Source: CAYYJV01 sp964486395 (lineage in GTDB: Bacteria; Patescibacteriota; Minisyncoccia; Minisyncoccales; MHMH01). Taken from it: a stretch of 6,755 nt of DNA. The notes under the pieces are model-generated. The model was not told the DNA's origin. It saw only the letters and a program-made list of their open reading frames with translations, and ran no database searches. The translations under genes and the position numbers were made by a program. Location: positions 1 through 6,755 of the forward strand of contig CAZALP010000023.1 of NCBI GenBank assembly GCA_964486395.1, given 5' to 3'. Shown here piece by piece: positions 4,637 through 6,755 of this stretch (the stretch's first letter is position 1; every line of letters starts with the position of its first letter).

Positions 4637-6755
4637 TTAACTTACTGAAACTTTTTCTGATTTTGCCTTCAAATCAGCGGAAGTCCTGAAAATAATTTGG
4701 CCTTTTTCGGCGTCCACCACCACTTTGTCCTTTTCCTTGACCTGGCTTGTCACTATTTTCACGGCCAAAGGGTCCAAAACCAGCTTTTGGATCACTCTCT
4801 TTAAGGGTCTGGCTCCCAGATTGGGGTCAAATCCCCTTTCTGCCAAAATGTCTTTGGCGGCTTGGGTGATTTTCAGTCCAATACTTTTCTGCTTTAATCT
4901 TTTTCCTACTTTTTCCAGCTCTAAATCCACAATTTTTTTGATTTCTTCTTTGGTGAGATAGTTGAAGATAACTACTTCGTCGATACGGTTGAGAAACTCC
5001 GGCCGGAAGTTTTCCCTCAAAGCTTGCATCACTTTTTCTTTCAAACTCTGCCTGGCTTCTCCTTCCCTGTCTCCTACAAATCCCAAAGAAGACATTTCAG
5101 CTATGTGCTCAGAGCCAATGTTTGAAGTCATAATCAAGATGGCGTTTTTGAAGGAAGCCGTCCTTCCCTTGGCGTCGGTCAGTCTTCCGTCTTCCAAAAT
5201 CTGCAAAAGGATATTGAAAACCTCGGGATGGGCTTTTTCCACCTCGTCCAGCAAAATAACAGCATACGGCCTTCTTCTGATTTTTTCTGTCAGCTGGCCT
5301 CCTTCTTCATAACCCACGTATCCTGGGGGCGAACCTATAATTTTGGAAACGGCATGCCTTTCCATATATTCTGACATATCCAACCTAATTAAGGCCTGTT
5401 CGTCGTTAAACAAAAATTCTGCAAGGGCTCTGGCGGTTTCAGTTTTCCCCACTCCCGTAGGCCCCAAAAACATAAAAGAGCCCATGGGTCTGTTTTCTTC
5501 TGAAATACCTGCCCGAGATCTTCGAATGGCATTGGAAACAGCAACTATGGCTTCTTTTTGGCCAATCACTCTCCTGGAAAGAGCTTCTTCCATTTTTTCC
5601 AGCTTCCTGGCTTCTTCTTCCATAAGTCGGGTCACGGGGATTCCCGTCCATCGGGAAACCACCCTGGCCACGTCTTCTTCTGTAACCTCTTCTTTCAAAA
5701 GACGGTGTTTTTTCTGAAAACGGGTCAGTTCTTTTTCCTTTTTCTGAATTTCCCTCATCAATTCGGGAATCTTCCCGTATTTTATCTCAGCCACCCTTTG
5801 AAGATTGCCTTCCCTCTGCAGAAGCTCGGTCTGGAAAGAAAGATGCTCCATTTCCTTCCTCAGGCTTCTAATGCTCTGAATCAAATCTTTTTCGGTTTTC
5901 CATTTTAATTCCAGATTTTTAGCTTTTTCCTTCAAGTCGGCCAAAGACCTATTGCAGGCAGCCAATTTCTTTTTGGTGGAGGCGCCCTTTTCTGCTTTTA
6001 AGGCCTGCTTCTCTATTTCCAGCTTCTGCATTTCCTGCTTTATATGGTCGAGCTCGGAAGGCTCTGACTCAATTTCCAGCCTAAGGGCGGAAGTGGCTTC
6101 GTCCATCAAGTCTACGGCCTTGTCCGGCAAGAACCTGTCGGTAATATAACGGGCCGCCAATTCTGCTGAAGCCACTATAGCGGAATCTTTGATTTTCACT
6201 CCGTGGTGAACCTCATATTTCTCTTTAATCCCCCTTAAAATGGCAATAGTGTCTTCCACAGAAGGCTCGGCCACATAAATTGGCTGGAATCTTCTTTCCA
6301 GGGCGGGATCTTTTTCAATATATTTTTGATACTCTTTCAAAGTGGTGGCTCCAATGGCTCTCAGTTCCCCTCGAGCAAGGGCGGGCTTCAAAAGGTTGGA
6401 GGCGTCAATGGCGCCTTCGGCAGCCCCCGCTCCCACCAGGGTATGCAATTCATCGATAAACAAAAGGTATCTGCCGCCGGCCCGATTGATTTCTTTCAAA
6501 AAGGCTTTGATCCTATCTTCAAACTCTCCTCGATATCGGGTGCCCGCCACCATAGCTCCCAAATCCAAAGCAATGATTTCTTTATCTTGCAAGGATTCGG
6601 GAATATCGCCTTTGACGATTTTCTGAGCTAAACCTTCCACGATGGCGGTTTTTCCCACTCCCGCCTCTCCGATCAACACCGGATTGTTTTTGGTTCTTCG
6701 GGAAAGAACCTGCATCAGTCTTCTTATTTCGTTTTCTCTGCCAATAACTGGATCC
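4637..6755 (-). CDS. clpB: ATP-dependent disaggregase ClpB (Hsp100), 5' end beyond window
   Basis: ClpB is a cytoplasmic hexameric AAA+ chaperone that, with DnaK, threads aggregated proteins through its pore. The visible 705 residues start within DPVIGRENEIRRLM, so the N-terminal Clp_N domain (about 160 residues) is outside the window; the ATG at 6715 is internal. Numbering from that Met: nucleotide-binding domain 1 has Walker A GEAGVGKT (16-23), pore tyrosine Y61 in GTRYRGEFE, Walker B LLFIDE (84-89) and arginine finger region ERRF (140-143). The coiled-coil middle domain spans about 212-345; its length separates ClpB from ClpA and ClpC. Domain 2 has Walker A GPTGVGKT (418-425), pore loop GYVGY (465-469), Walker B VILLDE (486-491), sensor 1 N532, arginine finger R577 and sensor 2 GAR (634-636). 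All catalytic residues are intact. No terminator follows the TAA stop, so read-through into the HtrA-like gene is likely. Confidence 0.97.
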   Translation of the reverse strand, partial: DPVIGRENEIRRLMQVLSRRTKNNPVLIGEAGVGKTAIVEGLAQKIVKGDIPESLQDKEIIALDLGAMVAGTRYRGEFEDRIKAFLKEINRAGGRYLLFIDELHTLVGAGAAEGAIDASNLLKPALARGELRAIGATTLKEYQKYIEKDPALERRFQPIYVAEPSVEDTIAILRGIKEKYEVHHGVKIKDSAIVASAELAARYITDRFLPDKAVDLMDEATSALRLEIESEPSELDHIKQEMQKLEIEKQALKAEKGASTKKKLAACNRSLADLKEKAKNLELKWKTEKDLIQSIRSLRKEMEHLSFQTELLQREGNLQRVAEIKYGKIPELMREIQKKEKELTRFQKKHRLLKEEVTEEDVARVVSRWTGIPVTRLMEEEARKLEKMEEALSRRVIGQKEAIVAVSNAIRRSRAGISEENRPMGSFMFLGPTGVGKTETARALAEFLFNDEQALIRLDMSEYMERHAVSKIIGSPPGYVGYEEGGQLTEKIRRRPYAVILLDEVEKAHPEVFNILLQILEDGRLTDAKGRTASFKNAILIMTSNIGSEHIAEMSSLGFVGDREGEARQSLKEKVMQALRENFRPEFLNRIDEVVIFNYLTKEEIKKIVDLELEKVGKRLKQKSIGLKITQAAKDILAERGFDPNLGARPLKRVIQKLVLDPLAVKIVTSQVKEKDKVVVDAEKGQIIFRTSADLKAKSEKVSVS

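Noticed and set aside
5343..5717. 124-codon plus-strand frame opposite clpB
   Set aside because: A shadow frame opposite the conserved ClpB domain 2; no independent support.
6750..6755. GGATCC (BamHI site) at the right edge as a cloning junction
   Set aside because: It encodes the D-P of the conserved ClpB motif DPVIGR in frame, so it is natural sequence at an arbitrary window edge.

Overview
The window is a compact bacterial segment in which every convincing gene lies on the minus strand. Read in the direction of transcription (right to left) the order is: clpB (5' end beyond the window), a membrane-anchored HtrA/trypsin-fold protein that has lost its catalytic residues, a ten-helix P2-type cation ATPase, a REP-associated tyrosine transposase (RAYT), and the first 82 codons of an unrecognised membrane-anchored protein that runs off the left edge. 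Intergenic gaps are only about 40 to 95 bases, and no stretch above 300 bases lacks a gene. The code is standard: the RAYT gene ends in TGA where its family normally ends, and the other complete genes end in TAA.

The organism cannot be named from this window. Tight packing, lysine-rich proteins, absence of Shine-Dalgarno motifs at all four visible starts, and -10-like boxes sitting 6 to 10 bases before each ATG suggest a small-genome lineage using leaderless or nearly leaderless mRNAs. A Patescibacteria (CPR)-like genome would fit, but this is inference.

The right half (3777-6755) looks like a protein-quality-control block: the ClpB disaggregase, then after 43 bases the HtrA-like protein, closed by a clear intrinsic terminator whose T-tract runs straight into the extended -10 box of the ATPase. 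A separate 13-bp perfect hairpin lies between the HtrA-like stop and that terminator. The ATPase has the full P2 architecture, but three normally near-invariant catalytic motifs are altered (DKTKT for DKTGT, TGEW for TGES, SGAPE for KGAPE).

The left half (292-1107) is the most interesting part. A RAYT transposase gene is bracketed by two copies of a GC-rich palindrome with arms ATGCCGGGGTC / GACCCCGGCAT. The single asymmetric central base shows that the flanking copies are in opposite orientation. A third, perfect copy lies inside the RAYT reading frame and is translated, and a degraded half-copy lies just upstream of the gene. The flanking copies touch the stop codons of the ATPase and of RAYT. 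This has the layout of a REP/RAYT mobile unit placed between the ATPase gene and the promoter of the next gene.
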